Shown: positions 1 to 15,717 of the stretch, piece after piece
Numbering within the stretch: position 1 is the stretch's first letter
How the letters are laid out: each line of letters begins with the position of its first letter
Origin: Viola odorata
Taxonomy: Eukaryota > Streptophyta > Magnoliopsida > Malpighiales > Violaceae
Length of the DNA: 64,000 nucleotides
Direction: 5' to 3'
Assembly: GCA_963691705.1 (NCBI GenBank)
Contig: OY829538.1
Coordinates: 53,905,151-53,969,150, forward strand
Position numbers and translations under genes: made by a program
Notes under the pieces: generated by a model
The model's input: only the letters and a program-made list of their open reading frames with translations
The model's database searches: none
What the model was told of the DNA's origin: nothing

Positions 1-197
1 AGCGATGTGCGGTGGTGATTGAAGAGTGACGGTTGAGTGCAGGCGGCGAGTGGGCGGTCAAAGAGGCGGGCGACCAAGAAGGTGGCGGTGACTAGGAGTA
101 AGGCGCCGATCTGGTGGAAGCGGGTGCATTGAGGAGTGGTGTGGTGGTGAGGAGGTGCGAGTCTGGAAGAGGGGAGCTTGTTAGTTATGCTCCTCAT
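1..197 (-). CDS. N-terminus of a probable type II membrane protein (cut by window edge)
   Basis: Reading the minus strand from ATG at 197-195, the frame stays open for 65 codons to the window edge. The protein starts with a basic, Ser/Pro/His-rich tail (MRSITNKLPSSR), then has one hydrophobic stretch at about residues 36-49 (IGALLLVTATFLVA) flanked by Arg. This short cytosolic tail plus single anchor is the layout of a Golgi type II enzyme such as a glycosyltransferase, but no catalytic domain is in view, so the family is not identified. GC content is far higher than in the flank, and the sequence just upstream (198-300) is pyrimidine-rich on this strand, like a plant 5' UTR. It could also be a signal-anchored protein of another type. 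Confidence 0.55.
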   Translation of the reverse strand, partial: MRSITNKLPSSRLAPPHHHTTPQCTRFHQIGALLLVTATFLVARLFDRPLAACTQPSLFNHHRTS

Positions 198-839
198 GAG
201 TGTGAGGAAGAAGAAGAGAGCGCGTGTGCAGGTCTGTGCGTCGCGCGGGCGCTTGCTTAGAGCTTAGAAGAAGGAAATAGAACAAAGGAACGAAACGACA
301 GCGTTCTTCTTAAGGAAAGAGATAGTAAACTTTTAACTGTTTAGTCCTCTTGTTTGTGAAAGTAACCAATTAAACCCTTGTGTGATGAAAAGTATAAATA
401 GATCCTATGTTGTCATAAATGATTCAATTAGACCCTATCCCATAATTAGATTATAATTGAAAATTTTCAAAAATATAAGAAAATATTCATTATCTAGTGA
501 CATGAATTAAAAGTTATTTTTCTTTGAGTGATAGTGAATATGCTCAATTTTCTTATATGTTTTCTCTTACCATTATTCCGCTTAGAAATTTTGAATTTCA
601 TCACTTAATAGGATACAACGGTTCACTTATTATAGTTTATTATATTTATTGATCGAACAAGCTCTTTGTTGTTTTATATAGAATCATTTTTACTTAGACA
701 AAAATATTTTTTCTTAATTCTTAAGAACTATTACATTACATCATAAGTTTAGATGTCATGTTAGATAATGACATATTTTTCACCTTCTGTTCAAATGTCC
801 CTTTGCGTCTCAGTTCTAATCTCGACTTAGCTTTTGGGG
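198..839. other. Intergenic, 5' flank of the left-edge gene
   Basis: About 100 bases of likely 5' UTR for the leftward gene, then AT-rich DNA. 340-450 has the phrase 'caattaaaccc/caattagaccc' spaced along it, similar to the degenerate repeats at 2550-2700 and 18410-18735. No gene is seen. Confidence 0.4.
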
Positions 840-1490
840 GAGTTTCCTAAATTATAATTGTGGTTCCTTATGGAGTGGCTCGCCTCAACAAGTCTCTCCC
901 TAGATGAGTCTGATTATAAGCAACTTATCTCTACAATCATGTGGTCCCTCGAGACATCTAGGAATAATAGGATTTTTCAATTGGTTGATGAAACTCCACA
1001 GGCTGTGATGATTAGGGTTGGGAAACTATTTATGAACTTTAAAGGGGCATGATGTCTCAACCTAGCGCCTCAAGCTCCTCTCAATCTGCCATCTACGCTA
1101 AAGTGGCAACCTCTTCTAGATGAGGTAGTCAAGATTAATACCAATGCAGCTATTAGGGTGGCGGGTTCGGGCCTTGAATTTATTGTGAGGGACTCTATGG
1201 CTCTATTGTGCTCGTCGCGGCAATTTGCCTTCCACACTAAGCAGAGGTTGATGTGGCGGAGGCTCTAGCCATGCGAAATGCGATTACGCAAGCTTGCTAG
1301 TGGGGGTGGAAGGATCATTATTGAGTCGGACTGTGTTTCTAATGTGATGGCTCTGTCTTTTAGGAGCTCTCGTTGACTTATGTTGGGATAGTGCTCGAAG
1401 ATGTGGCTCGTATGGCGGCATCTTTCATTATTTGTTCTTTTAAACATATTAAACGTTCGACAAATGTCTCAACTCATAAGTTACGTCAAT
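840..1490 (+). pseudogene. LINE-type retrotransposon remnant, RNase H end
   Basis: Frame pieces at 858-1052 and about 1090-1370 resemble the C-terminal part of plant non-LTR retrotransposon polyproteins: a W...LETSRNNRIFQ stretch, as found after the zinc-binding reverse transcriptase motif, then an RNase H-like start (KWQPLLDEVVKINTNAA, then GLEFIVRDS) and IIIESDC further on. The pieces lie in different frames with stops between them, so no protein is made. No LINE 5' part or poly-A tail is in view. Confidence 0.5.
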
Positions 1491-3100
1491 TAGTTTTGAT
1501 TTTCAGTTTAAAAATTTATGGATAAAAGAATGTCACGAGACGATCGCGCTTTTTGTTTCTGCTAATTTGCATTAATGTCATTTCAATCTTCTTTTAAAAT
1601 ATCATTAATGCTAGAAATACTAATACTCTTACTAATTTTTGTACTAAAAGTACACGTGTCATCTTCACATTCACTTGGTAATTATTAATTTAAATAAATT
1701 TATTCCGTGGTAGGATCCAGAAACCTGGAATAAACTTACGAACAATTTATGTGAATCAGGTACAATAGACAAGAACTTAGATTCGCCTAAGTTTAGAGAT
1801 CAATGGATTTGGGTTAAAGAGTTGGGCGTCTCAGATCCTACCCAAGAACAATCTTTCTCTAATCTTCATCAATAACTCTAATTAAATTCTACTTAAGACT
1901 ACTAGAGAGGTTAGGATTTCTGATAGAGGAGATCTTCACATAATTTAATATAGGAGGAGAGCATGAATCCTAAGCGAATTTGGATCCTAGGCGATCCTCT
2001 AGTTGTTCTATGAACATAGAAATGATTAATCTTGCATCCATGATCAATTGAATAGAACCATAACATTGTCTCATGTCTTTGCTAGGAATTTATTTTATTT
2101 TATCTCAATCTTTTATTCTGGTTTATTATTTTCTTAGTTTTAAATCTTAAATTTAAAACACTAATTGTTCGTTTTACTTTCTTGTTTGCATTTAGTTTTT
2201 GTCTTGTTTTTAAGACTTCTCATTCTCTATGGATCGAACCTCTTACCATTATTACAATCTTTTTTTGTTGCAGTAGATAAATTGCAATTATTTTTTATGG
2301 TTTCGACAACCAATCATAAGCCTATTTGTGACGATGATATATGAGAGAGTAGAAATACTAGTGACCCAAATAGAAATAAATAAAAAGAACATTAATTATT
2401 ACCAATTACCCTCTCCCTCTTTATCATAAATAAAAATATTAATTATTACCAATTACCAATATATATAAAGTGAAATGCCCCAAATCTACAAGGATTAGAC
2501 AAAAACTTGTCTTCTTACTCTATTTTTTTCCCCTTTCCTTTAAAGCTTTTATTCATCGGTTATTTTAGCCCATGTGTTTATAGAAATTTTCCAATTAAAC
2601 TCTTAGGTAATTGATTTAGTCTTTATATTTATAAAATACGTTTAATCAAACCCTTAAATAATTCACTGATTGATTTTACATTTATTATTTAATAATTAAT
2701 TTAATGGTTGTGTTCGGAATTTTTTTTTTTACGAATCTCATATTTTTTATATGTTTATAAATTTAATCAAACTAAAGTCTACATAATTAATCCTTTTAAT
2801 ATTTTTATACAATTGACTATGAATAATTAGTCAAAGTCCATGCTTAAAATTGCCTAATTGCACTTATTTCAACTTTTTTTGGATTCACTTTTTTTTTATC
2901 TCTCAAGAATTATTTAATAATTAATTTTAATTGTGAACCCAGACCTGCAACACGTGCTCAATTCTCTAACTTTTTTTAGAATTTTAAACTAAAATTTAAT
3001 ATTATCATATAACTAAAAGTGAATAGGGTAAAAAAAACACATAAGACAATATTGGTTGGTTTTATACCTGAGAAACAAATTGAAATTTTTAAAAATAAAA
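1491..3100. other. Intergenic, probable retroelement debris
   Basis: No gene seen. 1740-2340 has the look of a non-coding LTR-retroelement internal tail: a long pyrimidine-rich run, then a 'tctctatggatcgaacc' phrase near 2230, which recalls the end region of large non-autonomous elements. No LTR pair could be matched. 2350-3100 is AT-rich and holds degenerate 'aatcaaaccc' phrases. Confidence 0.3.
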
Positions 3101-4434
3101 GGAAAATTGTCATTTTGGCACTCCACTTTTCTTCTCTCTTAACTTGGCACCCAACTTTTAGATTGTTTTAAATTTGCACTTAACTTTCCGTCTGTTGGCA
3201 CCTAACTTTTACTCTATTATTCACTTTAGCACTCGAGCTCCTAATTTTTCAGTTAACTTTGATAGTATTGTTAGTCAACATTATTTTTAGTCCTATTTTT
3301 GCTAAACATAGCCAATTTAGTCCTTAAATTTATTTATTTTATAAAAAATACTTACGTAGATGCCTCTTTCATTTTTGGTCTAAAATTTGAAATAAATTAT
3401 CTTTTTTAGAATATTGTTAAAAAATAAAAAAATAGCCCAAAATAATAATAAAAAGTGGCGTAATTATAAGTGGCGAATTTTAAAATTATTTTTGTTGAAG
3501 TGAAGTGCGGACAATATTATTCAAAAAATATGAAAATTAGAAAAATGTAGAAAAATAAAGTTAAAAATTTAAGAAAAAATATTTAAAAATAAAAAAATGA
3601 TCTAAAAAATAAAAATTCAAAAGCATAATTTATAAATCTGAAAAAAAAAATAGAATTATAAAAAATAAATAAAAATAGGGGACAATGAGCTGAATTAAAA
3701 AAATTAAAAAAATTGATAAATAAATTGTAGAAAAATAAGATTTTTTTTCGTCAAATCTTTGCCGCTTTTAATCATTTCTCCTCAGATTAATTTTACCTGA
3801 ACACAGTCACTTCTAGCCTCCAAATTGCACAATTTCAGTTAATACCACCCAAAATTCAATATATTTATGCAAGAATTGGAGAAACAACTCCTAGATAATA
3901 ATAAAAAATGGCGAGGTGATGCCATTTTAGTCATAAGAAACACAAACGTCAAGTGGAATTAATGAGGAAGAGAATGAGCTTTTATTTCCCCATACTTTTA
4001 TTTATTTTTTATAATTTTTGAAATTATTATTATCATCTTTACTATTATTTTCTTTTAATTTTTTGAAAACTTAAATTTTTAAGACTATTTTTCAAATTTT
4101 AAACTTTTTGGAATTTTTATTAAAAAAAACTTCTTTTTTGAATTTTATTTTATTTTAATTTTTATAGATTTTTTTTCAATTTTTTTGACCAAAATGTTAA
4201 AAGGGCATATACATAAGTAATTTTTAACAAATAAATAAATAGAATGACTAAAATAACTATTTTTGCTAAAAATATAATAAAAATTATGTAAACTGAAAAA
4301 TTGGAGGCTCAGGTAAAAATTGGGTGTCATCTTGAATAACAGAAGGAAAATTGAATATGAATTTAAAACAACCTTAAAATTAGGTGCCAAATTAATAGTG
4401 AGAAAAAAATTGGAGTGCTAAAATGATATTTTCC
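3101..4434. mobile_element. Long-TIR DNA transposon, MULE-like, non-autonomous
   Basis: The left arm (3101-about 3260) and the right arm (about 4285-4434) are diverged inverted repeats. Both begin ggaaaat..tcattttggcactcca when read inward. The flanking 9-mers are aaaataaaa (3092-3100) and aaagtaaaa (4435-4443), one mismatch apart, which fits the 9 bp target duplication of Mutator-like elements. The interior is AT-rich with no transposase. Compare the better-preserved element at 29018-30198. Confidence 0.55.
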
Positions 4435-5347
4435 AAAGTAAAATTAAAATCCCAATGGGAACATTTCTAAAATAAAATAAAAGATAATTTTAGTTAGCCT
4501 CCTTGAACTTACGGTCAAACTTAAAACCCCTTGAACAAAAAAGAAGTCTATTTCAGTGCACAAACTTTACGGGAAATGCAATCTCCCCCACTTCCGTCAA
4601 GTTTTCTTTCCAAATTAACAGAAAAAATTAAAAAATATAAAAAATAAGAAAATTCTAGAAAGTGAAAAAAAAAGGAAATAAATTTCTTAAAATAAAAAAA
4701 TATGATTTTCAAAGAAATATAAAAAAGAGAAAATTGAAAAATCAAAAAAACTTAATTTGCATAAAAATAATTGAATTTGTTATTTTTTTTGTGTTTTTAA
4801 ACTTTGTTATAATTTCCATTTTTAAAAAATTTGTTATAATTATTAAAAATTTGACTCCAACACTTGAAAAAATTACTTCATTTTTCTGGATTCCTTTTCT
4901 TCTTTTTCTGTTTTAGGAAAAATAGTTTCATGTTTGTTTGATTTTCATTAATTTTATATTCTTTACAAAAATTGAAACTGGTTTTTAAAAAATAAAGAAA
5001 AAGAAAAGGAATCCAGAAAAATAAATTAAATTTGTTAAAATTGATGGAGTACAATTTTTAGAGAATTTTAGTAATGTAAAAGTAGTAAATTTGTTTAAAA
5101 GTAATCTAGAAAAATAGCAAATTCATATTTTTTTTCAAGTTATTTTTTTTTTTTCTGAAATTGCTTTGTTCTTCAATTTTTATATTTCTTTAAAGAGTCA
5201 TATCAGTTTGTTTAAGGAATTTATCTTCAATTTTTGAAAAAATTCAAGAATTTTCTTATTTTATTTGGTATTTTTTATAATTATTTTCGTCAATTTGGAT
5301 GGCGCGTACCCTCGCAAACCCCAACTCAGATCTGCGACGATTCAGTC
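4435..5347. other. AT-rich intergenic with a small inverted repeat
   Basis: 4855-4915 and 4985-5030 are inverted copies (tctggattccttttcttctt and its complement). 4495-4620 resembles another diverged long-TIR end. Open frames here are low-complexity Lys/Phe/Ile runs and are not credible genes. Confidence 0.4.
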
Positions 5348-5743
5348 ATGAACATGGAAATCGAAAGCTGTGGAAGCTCGAGCTTTCTCCCCATGGTTTG
5401 TACCTTTCTCTGTTATATTCTCAATTCCTCTTCTTCTTCTTTTCCTGTATTTGGTAACCGCTTCTGCTCAATTGCTTGCTAAATCCCGTTTGTTTAGGAT
5501 TTCGCTCATGTGATACTTGATATTATTATTATTATTACGCTGAGCATGATGTTACTTTTAATCCTGAAACCCCTAGTTTTTGATTGTTTTTTGTTTTTGC
5601 CAATTGATGGATCTCTTTCTTTTCCATTGACACAACAGGGATCAGGAAAGTCAGGACTAGAAGAGGATCAAACTCGCCTCTCTCGCCTTTCAATCGGAGA
5701 TGATAATGGTGATGCTCTTGGCTCCTTGGACCACCCTGATTCG
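5348..5743 (+). CDS. Two-exon coding fragment, unrecognised
   Basis: Exon 1 is 5348-5395 (MNMEIESCGSSSFLPM) and ends at a GT donor. Exon 2 is 5639-5743 after a pyrimidine-rich AG acceptor and ends at an ideal GTATGT donor. The join is in frame and gives 51 codons, rich in Ser, Gly and Asp (SGLEEDQTRLSRLSIGDD). No next exon is found before unrelated AT-rich DNA starts near 5790. It may be the start of a gene whose rest was displaced, possibly the coding block at 8159-8561, or a relic of a duplicated gene. I do not recognise the family. Confidence 0.35.
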
Positions 5744-5785
5744 GTATGTGTGTGTAGTCATCAAAACCTTATCAAGGGCTGTTGA

Positions 5786-6351
5786 TAAGTGAAGGGCGGT
5801 TGATAAGTGGGTGGCACACTTGGTTAATTGTTTAACGGTAGAAACGTTAGATGCTAAATTGTCTAACGAAAAAATTTTAGATACTAATTTAATTATTTTA
5901 AAAAATAAGTGAATAAATTATTCAATTAAACATCTTTTGAAAGTCAATCTATTTTTTTTTCCCAATTAATTCTATTTTCTGGATTGAGAAAAAAAAATGC
6001 ATAATTCATTGAATCATTCATCTTCGTAACTTAAAAAATATACTACCTAATGATTAAAAGAAAAATGGTCTAAGAATGACCTAACAATGTAAAATTAGGT
6101 AGTGTGAGGGACTAATTTGTCATTTTAGGTTAATAAATTAGTAATAATGGGAGGAATATGGGTAGGGTGGGTGTGGGGTACAAGCTTGTGGTGTGGCTCG
6201 TGGAAAGCACAAGTCCTTTTGTTTGTTTGTGCCAAAATTTCTCAGAAATTATCAGATCAGCAGCTTTCTTACATTCATGTAAATTACACATAACTCGCAT
6301 AAAAAGCACGATTAAACCCCAAAACCAATTGCCTACGAAAGAAGAAAAGAG
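5786..6351. other. Intergenic and 5' UTR/promoter of the bHLH gene
   Basis: 5790-6130 is AT-rich with no gene. 6150-6351 precedes the bHLH start and probably includes its promoter and 5' UTR. No clear TATA box could be picked with confidence. Confidence 0.35.
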
Positions 6352-8012
6352 ATGAATCAATGGAAAGCACCTCAAGCTTTCTCTCGATCTGTTTCTCCCC
6401 AAAAGCTACCGCCTTCAACATCCAGGTTTCTGTTTTTCTTTTTTTCTTCTTTTTTTACTATTTATTAATGTAAATTTAAGAATAGTTCTTGCGATTTTGT
6501 TCATTTTCGTAGGATTTTATTATTTTTGGTAATATTTTATTATTTTGATTGTTATGTTATGGTGTAAGCAAAGGCCGGTAGCAGAAATGAGGGATGCAAG
6601 AAAAGTGCAGAAGACAGACCGTGAGAAGTTGAGGAGGGGCTGTTTGAATGAGCAATTTCATGAGTTGAGTAACACATTAGGTATATATAATTCATATATA
6701 AGTATAGAGTTGAATCTGTTTTCCTTTTTCCAATTCAATTGAAGTCATTATTTTTGTAGGTTTTAACTCCAAAAACATTCATAAGTGGTTGTTAATAGTG
6801 TTGAAAATGACAAAAAAAAAAAAAAAAAATTTGGGGGGGGGGGGTGGGGGGTGTCGATTTATGCCTAATTGCACCACATATATAGATCCTGTAATCGCAT
6901 TTTCTAAACAAATCGAGTCAACCCAAATTGATCTTTATGAACAATTCTGCTAAATGCTCCTATTTTGTGTGATTTTTTAACTTTTGGGGTTTTTTTAATT
7001 TGCAAGTTATTAAGTGTAAATATGTGGGATTCTTTTCTGTAGCAAAAAGTGTGTAGGGCTTAATTATTTGGTATTGAATTTCTGCGCGTACACAGACCCA
7101 GATAGGCCGAAAAATGATAAGGCGAGCATTTTGACTGATACAATTGAAATGGTGAAGGACCTAACATCTGATGTTAATAGATTGAAGGCAGAGTGCGCTG
7201 CGCTTACGGAAGAATCGCGTGAGGTGAATGCATTATTCTTTTGCTTGTTGTTTATGATGCTTATGTGATTGTTTGATCAGGTGATTAATCGTTTCAAATT
7301 AAAGCAGCTGACACAGGAGAAAAATGAACTCAGAGAAGAAAAGGCGTCTATAAAGTCTGATATTGAAAATCTCAATGTTCAATATCAGCAAAGGATGAGA
7401 GTTTTGTCCCCTTGGGGATCTGTTGATCCTTCTCTTGTCATGGCTCCACCTTATTCATACCCAGTACCTGTACCTGTCCAACCAGCTCCGATCCACATGC
7501 ACCCGACATTGCAGCCTTTTATGTTCTTTGGAAATCAGAATCATGGTGCCATTCCAGGTCCTTGTTCAACATTTGTTCTGTACCCAGCTCCTACCAATTC
7601 CCCAAATGGACAGCCATCATCTCAGTATGCTTCTACATCCCATTGTTCAGGCGAACAGGATCCCAGAAACCAGCCCGTCGACCATCAAAGAAGCAGCAAT
7701 ACAGAAAGATGTGATGATTCTAGTGACGTTGGAACAGAACTCGAACTTAAAATGCCTGGATCATCTACACAGAAGGTCTGTTTAAAGATGTATTAGTTCT
7801 TACAGACTTGCACTTTCTCATGTCAAACATCAGACTGAGTAGAAGAAAGTCTTGTGCAGGATATGTCAACTGAAGAAAGGAAAGGCAAAGAATGTCAGAG
7901 GAGGGACAGAAATATTGCAAATGGTGGCTCCTCAAGCAAGTACTCTTCATCCCAAGGTCTGCGGGGTAGCTCTTCCAACAGTGTTGGTGATGTCCCAAAA
8001 TCCAATAATTGA
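6352..8012 (+). CDS. bHLH121: bHLH transcription factor, bHLH121 (URI)-like
   Basis: Five exons: 6352-6425, 6574-6680, 7096-7223, 7308-7775 and 7860-8012, all GT-AG and phase-consistent, giving 309 aa. After a short N-terminus (about 30 aa) comes the basic helix-loop-helix: ARKVQKTDREKLRR, then NEQFHELSNTLDPDRPKNDK in the helix 1-loop part, then a long leucine-zipper-like coil (SRELTQEKNELREEK). The Pro/Tyr-rich middle (YSYPVPVPVQPAP, FFGNQNHGAIPGPCSTF) and ELELKMPGSS near the end are hallmarks of Arabidopsis bHLH121/URI (337 aa, from memory), a nuclear activator upstream of the iron-deficiency response that works with subgroup IVc bHLH partners. E and R of the E-box contact pattern are present. 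Odd: helix 1 begins RRGC where relatives have an acidic plus a basic residue. The exon 4 start was set by ELTQEKN; an in-frame AG at 7279-7280 would add nine residues. Confidence 0.88.
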
Positions 8013-8158
8013 CATATCGTTTGTTGTCTGCACCACCAGCCTCTTACCAGATCTTGGGTCATTGGTCTCGGTTTTGGCTGTTTCAAATTTGACATCATTT
8101 CTAATCAAAGTACCAGGTGTGTTTTGCTGGTTAGGTATTGAAGTATCTCCAGTGCTAC

Positions 8159-8561
8159 ATGATTGCTCTGGGGAGACAAGAAACCAGAAAAGACTCAGAA
8201 GACCGTTGGGTCCATGCCATACTTCCACTCAATCAGCCTATTCAGACTCGATTTCATCACTGGCTCATAGAAAATGTTGTAGAGTCATCTGGCTCATAGA
8301 GAAATTGCTGATACAATTAGCAGTTTCTGGGTGTAAAGTATGTAGATCATTTTGGTTGTACAGTGCAATCTTCTTTTGACTATTCACAGTTAAATTCTCG
8401 CATTCCCTTTCTCTAGCTATAAGCTCTTAGAGCGCTACGAATTTCTGGAAAGATGGATGGCATCGATTGAAGGATTAAGCAGATTATTTACGCAGTTTGA
8501 TAACACAGCAATGCAGGCTAGACTAAAGAAGAAACTTCAAAGCAAGCATTTGTATTCGTAA
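8159..8561 (+). pseudogene. Disrupted coding block, unrecognised 3' exons
   Basis: 8159-about 8255 reads as RWVHAILPLNQPIQTRFHHW, and 8417-8561 reads as YKLLERYEFLERWMASIEGL... ending KKKLQSKHLYS and a stop. A good AG acceptor sits at 8415-8416. Between them, TGGCTCATAGA occurs at 8261 and again at 8290. The 29 bases between these copies throw the first part out of frame, while the frame after the second copy (EKLLIQLAVSG) joins the last exon well. The two parts therefore look like the end of a real gene broken by a 29 bp insertion. Alternatively this is just the bHLH 3' UTR overlying a relic. Family unknown to me. Confidence 0.4.
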
Positions 8562-8956
8562 AATAACAACATTTCATTGATAATTTATACCTGGTAATAA
8601 TACAATTACCACTCAAAGGGAACATGCTCTTCATTCTTCAATATACACAAGAATGTACAAACACCAGTATAACCACCACCTTTTGGGCACAGTAGTGCCA
8701 ACCCTAACAATCCACTCCTCGACACTTAAATTTACTACATTCTCATAAATATCCACACATCCTATCACCTATGTGAAGTTCTGACATTAAAAACCTTGAG
8801 ATTCAAAAGGAGGTTGAATGATGGTAAACTGAGGTATAAGACTCGGTGAGCTGCGACCTTGAATACTCTCGACGCGTACAGCATTTGAAGACGGGAACGA
8901 GTCACTGTTCCCCAAACTCTCACTTGTCTCGATCTTTAAAAAACTCTAGTCGTGCT
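8562..8956. other. Convergent 3' region between the bHLH and CDPK genes
   Basis: Both flanking genes end here, so this holds the CDPK 3' UTR on the minus strand and possibly transcript ends from the plus strand. No coding signal is seen. Confidence 0.5.
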
Positions 8957-13254
<4,298 letters not shown>

Positions 13255-14606
13255 TATAATTTTTTATTATTAGTATTTTGCTATATAATTGGTTCGGAGA
13301 GGTGCTGGTTATGATGGGGAAGAAAAAGGAAAAAATGGTGGAAATATAAGAATGTGTGAACGGGTTGAAGATGAGATGGTAATGATGATGAATGAAAAAT
13401 TGAATATTGGATCCTAATAATAATTTAAGTAATTAATATTTTTGAAAGAGAAAAAAGAGAAGATAGGAGGAAGAAGGGAAGAAAGAGAGATGAGGGTGGT
13501 TGCTTCTTTGATGGTCAAAAGAGACTTCTTTCCTGTGTTTCTTCATTTTTTATTTTATTTTTTCTTATTTTTCTTCAAGAAAAATGAAAAATGAAAGAAA
13601 TCCTGGCCTTGGTCAGTTTTGGAGGGAGATATTGGATCTTGTAATAACAAGAAAAACTGTTTCTTTTTTTGGTTTTGGGTTACATTTTTTGTTCTGTTTA
13701 AGGCGGGGAGGATAATTTAATTAAAACGCAAGTGCTGTTATATTATAATATAGTATGGTTTTTGTCATGATTTCAAGTTTAAGTTTTATTTTTATCTTAA
13801 AAAAAACTACTAGTATGGTTTTTGTGACAAAAAATACTCGCATGAGTTATTGAGTCAATAAATCAATAGTTTAATCAATTTTTTTACCCTAGGTTAATAC
13901 TATAATATAAACATATATCATATCAAAAGATTTATAACTTAAAACTTAATTTTTTTTAAAACAACTCTTAAATCAAACTGGTGCAACTAATTGATTTTTT
14001 TCGGTTCAACAATATTTTTGGTCCAAATTATATGGAAGCAAACTGATTTGAAGTTTCGGTCATCGATTCACCAATCAGATTGATATATTCGATCCAACTT
14101 TTATAACAATCTAAAAACAAATGTTGTGATCGGTAATTTTTCGGCTAAAAAGAATCACATCTATTGAGTAAGAATCTAAAAAAATGTTTCTACAGTCGTT
14201 GTTAATGATTTTAATTTTCACAATTTTTCTACAATCAGTGGCGGAGCGGGTGAAAGTTTTGAAGGGATTGATTATATAACTTTTCTTAAGGAAATATATG
14301 AATAGTTCATGAAAAAAAAAACTTTAAGGTCTATTACGCGAAAATTTAAAAATTTGAAGGCAAATATGAAAAATTAAGAAAGAAATAATAGAACTTTAAT
14401 GAAGGATTATTGTGGGAGAATTAAAATGTTTGAAGGCTAAATATGAAGAATTAGTATAACAAAAATGAAATTTTAAGGATTATTATGAAATAATCAAAAA
14501 ATATAAGGAGCGAATATAAAGAATCAAAATAAAAAAATAAAATTTTAAGAATTATTATAATAAAACAAAAAATTGGGTCCTTATACACCTTAAGCTCGGC
14601 TTACGT
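13255..14606. other. CDPK promoter region and AT-rich intergenic DNA
   Basis: 13255-13510 is purine-rich and probably the 5' UTR/promoter of the minus-strand CDPK. 13700-14600 is AT-rich with decayed repeat-like DNA (14235-14570 repeats 'gaaggatta/aattttaagg' phrases). No gene is seen. Confidence 0.4.
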
Positions 14607-14752
14607 GTACAAGCTTCTTATAATGTGGCTTGAGTGGAGTCTGGAGAGTGAAGATTGACTAGTTCTTCTATTGATTTGCATTGGCCCAGCAGCAGCTAGT
14701 CAAAATATTGATTTTTTTTTGTGTGGGTAAGTAACGAGTAATTATAAAGTGC
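14607..14752 (-). repeat. Inverted partial copy of the 326 bp repeat
   Basis: The complement of this stretch (for example tcaatattttgactagctgc and aatcttcactctcc) matches 14950-15057 and 17440-17520. It sits head-to-head with the direct copies that follow and so makes a large foldback. Confidence 0.7.
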
Positions 14753-15065
14753 GTTCGATCTGTCATATCAATTCGTTTATCTACTCATGTTAGTCAATAA
14801 AAAAATTACACGTTAAAGTTCGTAATTACAGATTATGAGGTTTTAAATTTTGAATTTTAAAATAATTATAAACCTAAATAGTAGTGAAATAAACCCTAAA
14901 AAAACTCGTTCACGTGTAACAATCTTATTGGTTTGAGTACACACTTAGTATAATTACTCATTAGTTACCCACACACACAAAATTCAATATTTTGACTAGC
15001 TGCTGATGGGCAATGCAAATCAATAGAAGACCTAGTCAATCTTCACTCTCCCGTCTCCACTCAAG

Positions 15066-15549
15066 TAGAGGGGGCAATATGGACAATTATTCATTTGTTC
15101 GTCTCGTCCGTCCATATGTATGTCTCTTCCGTCCATATCCATTTAATAAATGGGTTGGGTTAGACCCGTCCAGCTACATATACGGACGGACGGGACAAAT
15201 CCAACGGATTCCTATCCGTCCGTTTATTATTTAATTTTTAAAAATAAATTTTTTTCAAATATTTTTTTAAAAAAATAATATTATTCAAAAAAAGTACTCT
15301 TATTTTTCAAAAAATATTATTTTTTAAAAAAATTACTCTTATTTTTCGAAAATAATAAATTTTCAAAAAAAAAATTTCAATTCCCGGAAATTTTTTATTA
15401 TTAGACGGGAACCCCCATCATTCCAAATTTAGATGGACGGGTCTTGTCCGTCCGTTTATTAAATGGACTTGGACAATTCCGTCCAGTTTATTTATTGGAC
15501 AAATGGGACTGGTGCATGAACGTCCGTCCGTCCCATATTGCCACCCCTA
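15066..15549. mobile_element. hAT-type MITE with perfect 8 bp target duplication
   Basis: The ends are tagagggggcaatatgg and, read inward from the right, taggggtggcaatatggg: the hAT terminal pattern. CACTCAAG flanks both sides (15058-15065 and 15550-15557). The interior is built of 'gtccgtcc' phrases, subterminal inverted repeats and AT-rich DNA, with no transposase. It sits inside a copy of the 326 bp repeat and so is younger than the repeat. Confidence 0.85.
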
Positions 15550-15717
15550 CACTCAAGCCCGTTGTTATAAGAAGTGTGTCTCATGTCAATTCATTCGCCT
15601 ACTCACATTAGTTAATAATAAAACTATACGTTAAAGTTCGTAGTTATAGATTAAGAAGTTTAAAATTTTGAATTTTAAAATAACTATAAACCTAAGTAGT
15701 GGTGGAATAAACTCTAA

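Noticed and set aside
7281..7307. Alternative earlier start of bHLH exon 4
   Set aside because: In frame, but it would insert nine residues into the SRELTQEKN zipper, which is uninterrupted in the relatives I know.
7852..8379. 175-codon open frame on the plus strand after the bHLH gene
   Set aside because: It overlaps the true last bHLH exon in another frame and has no family features; only its last third overlaps the separate coding block described at 8159-8561.
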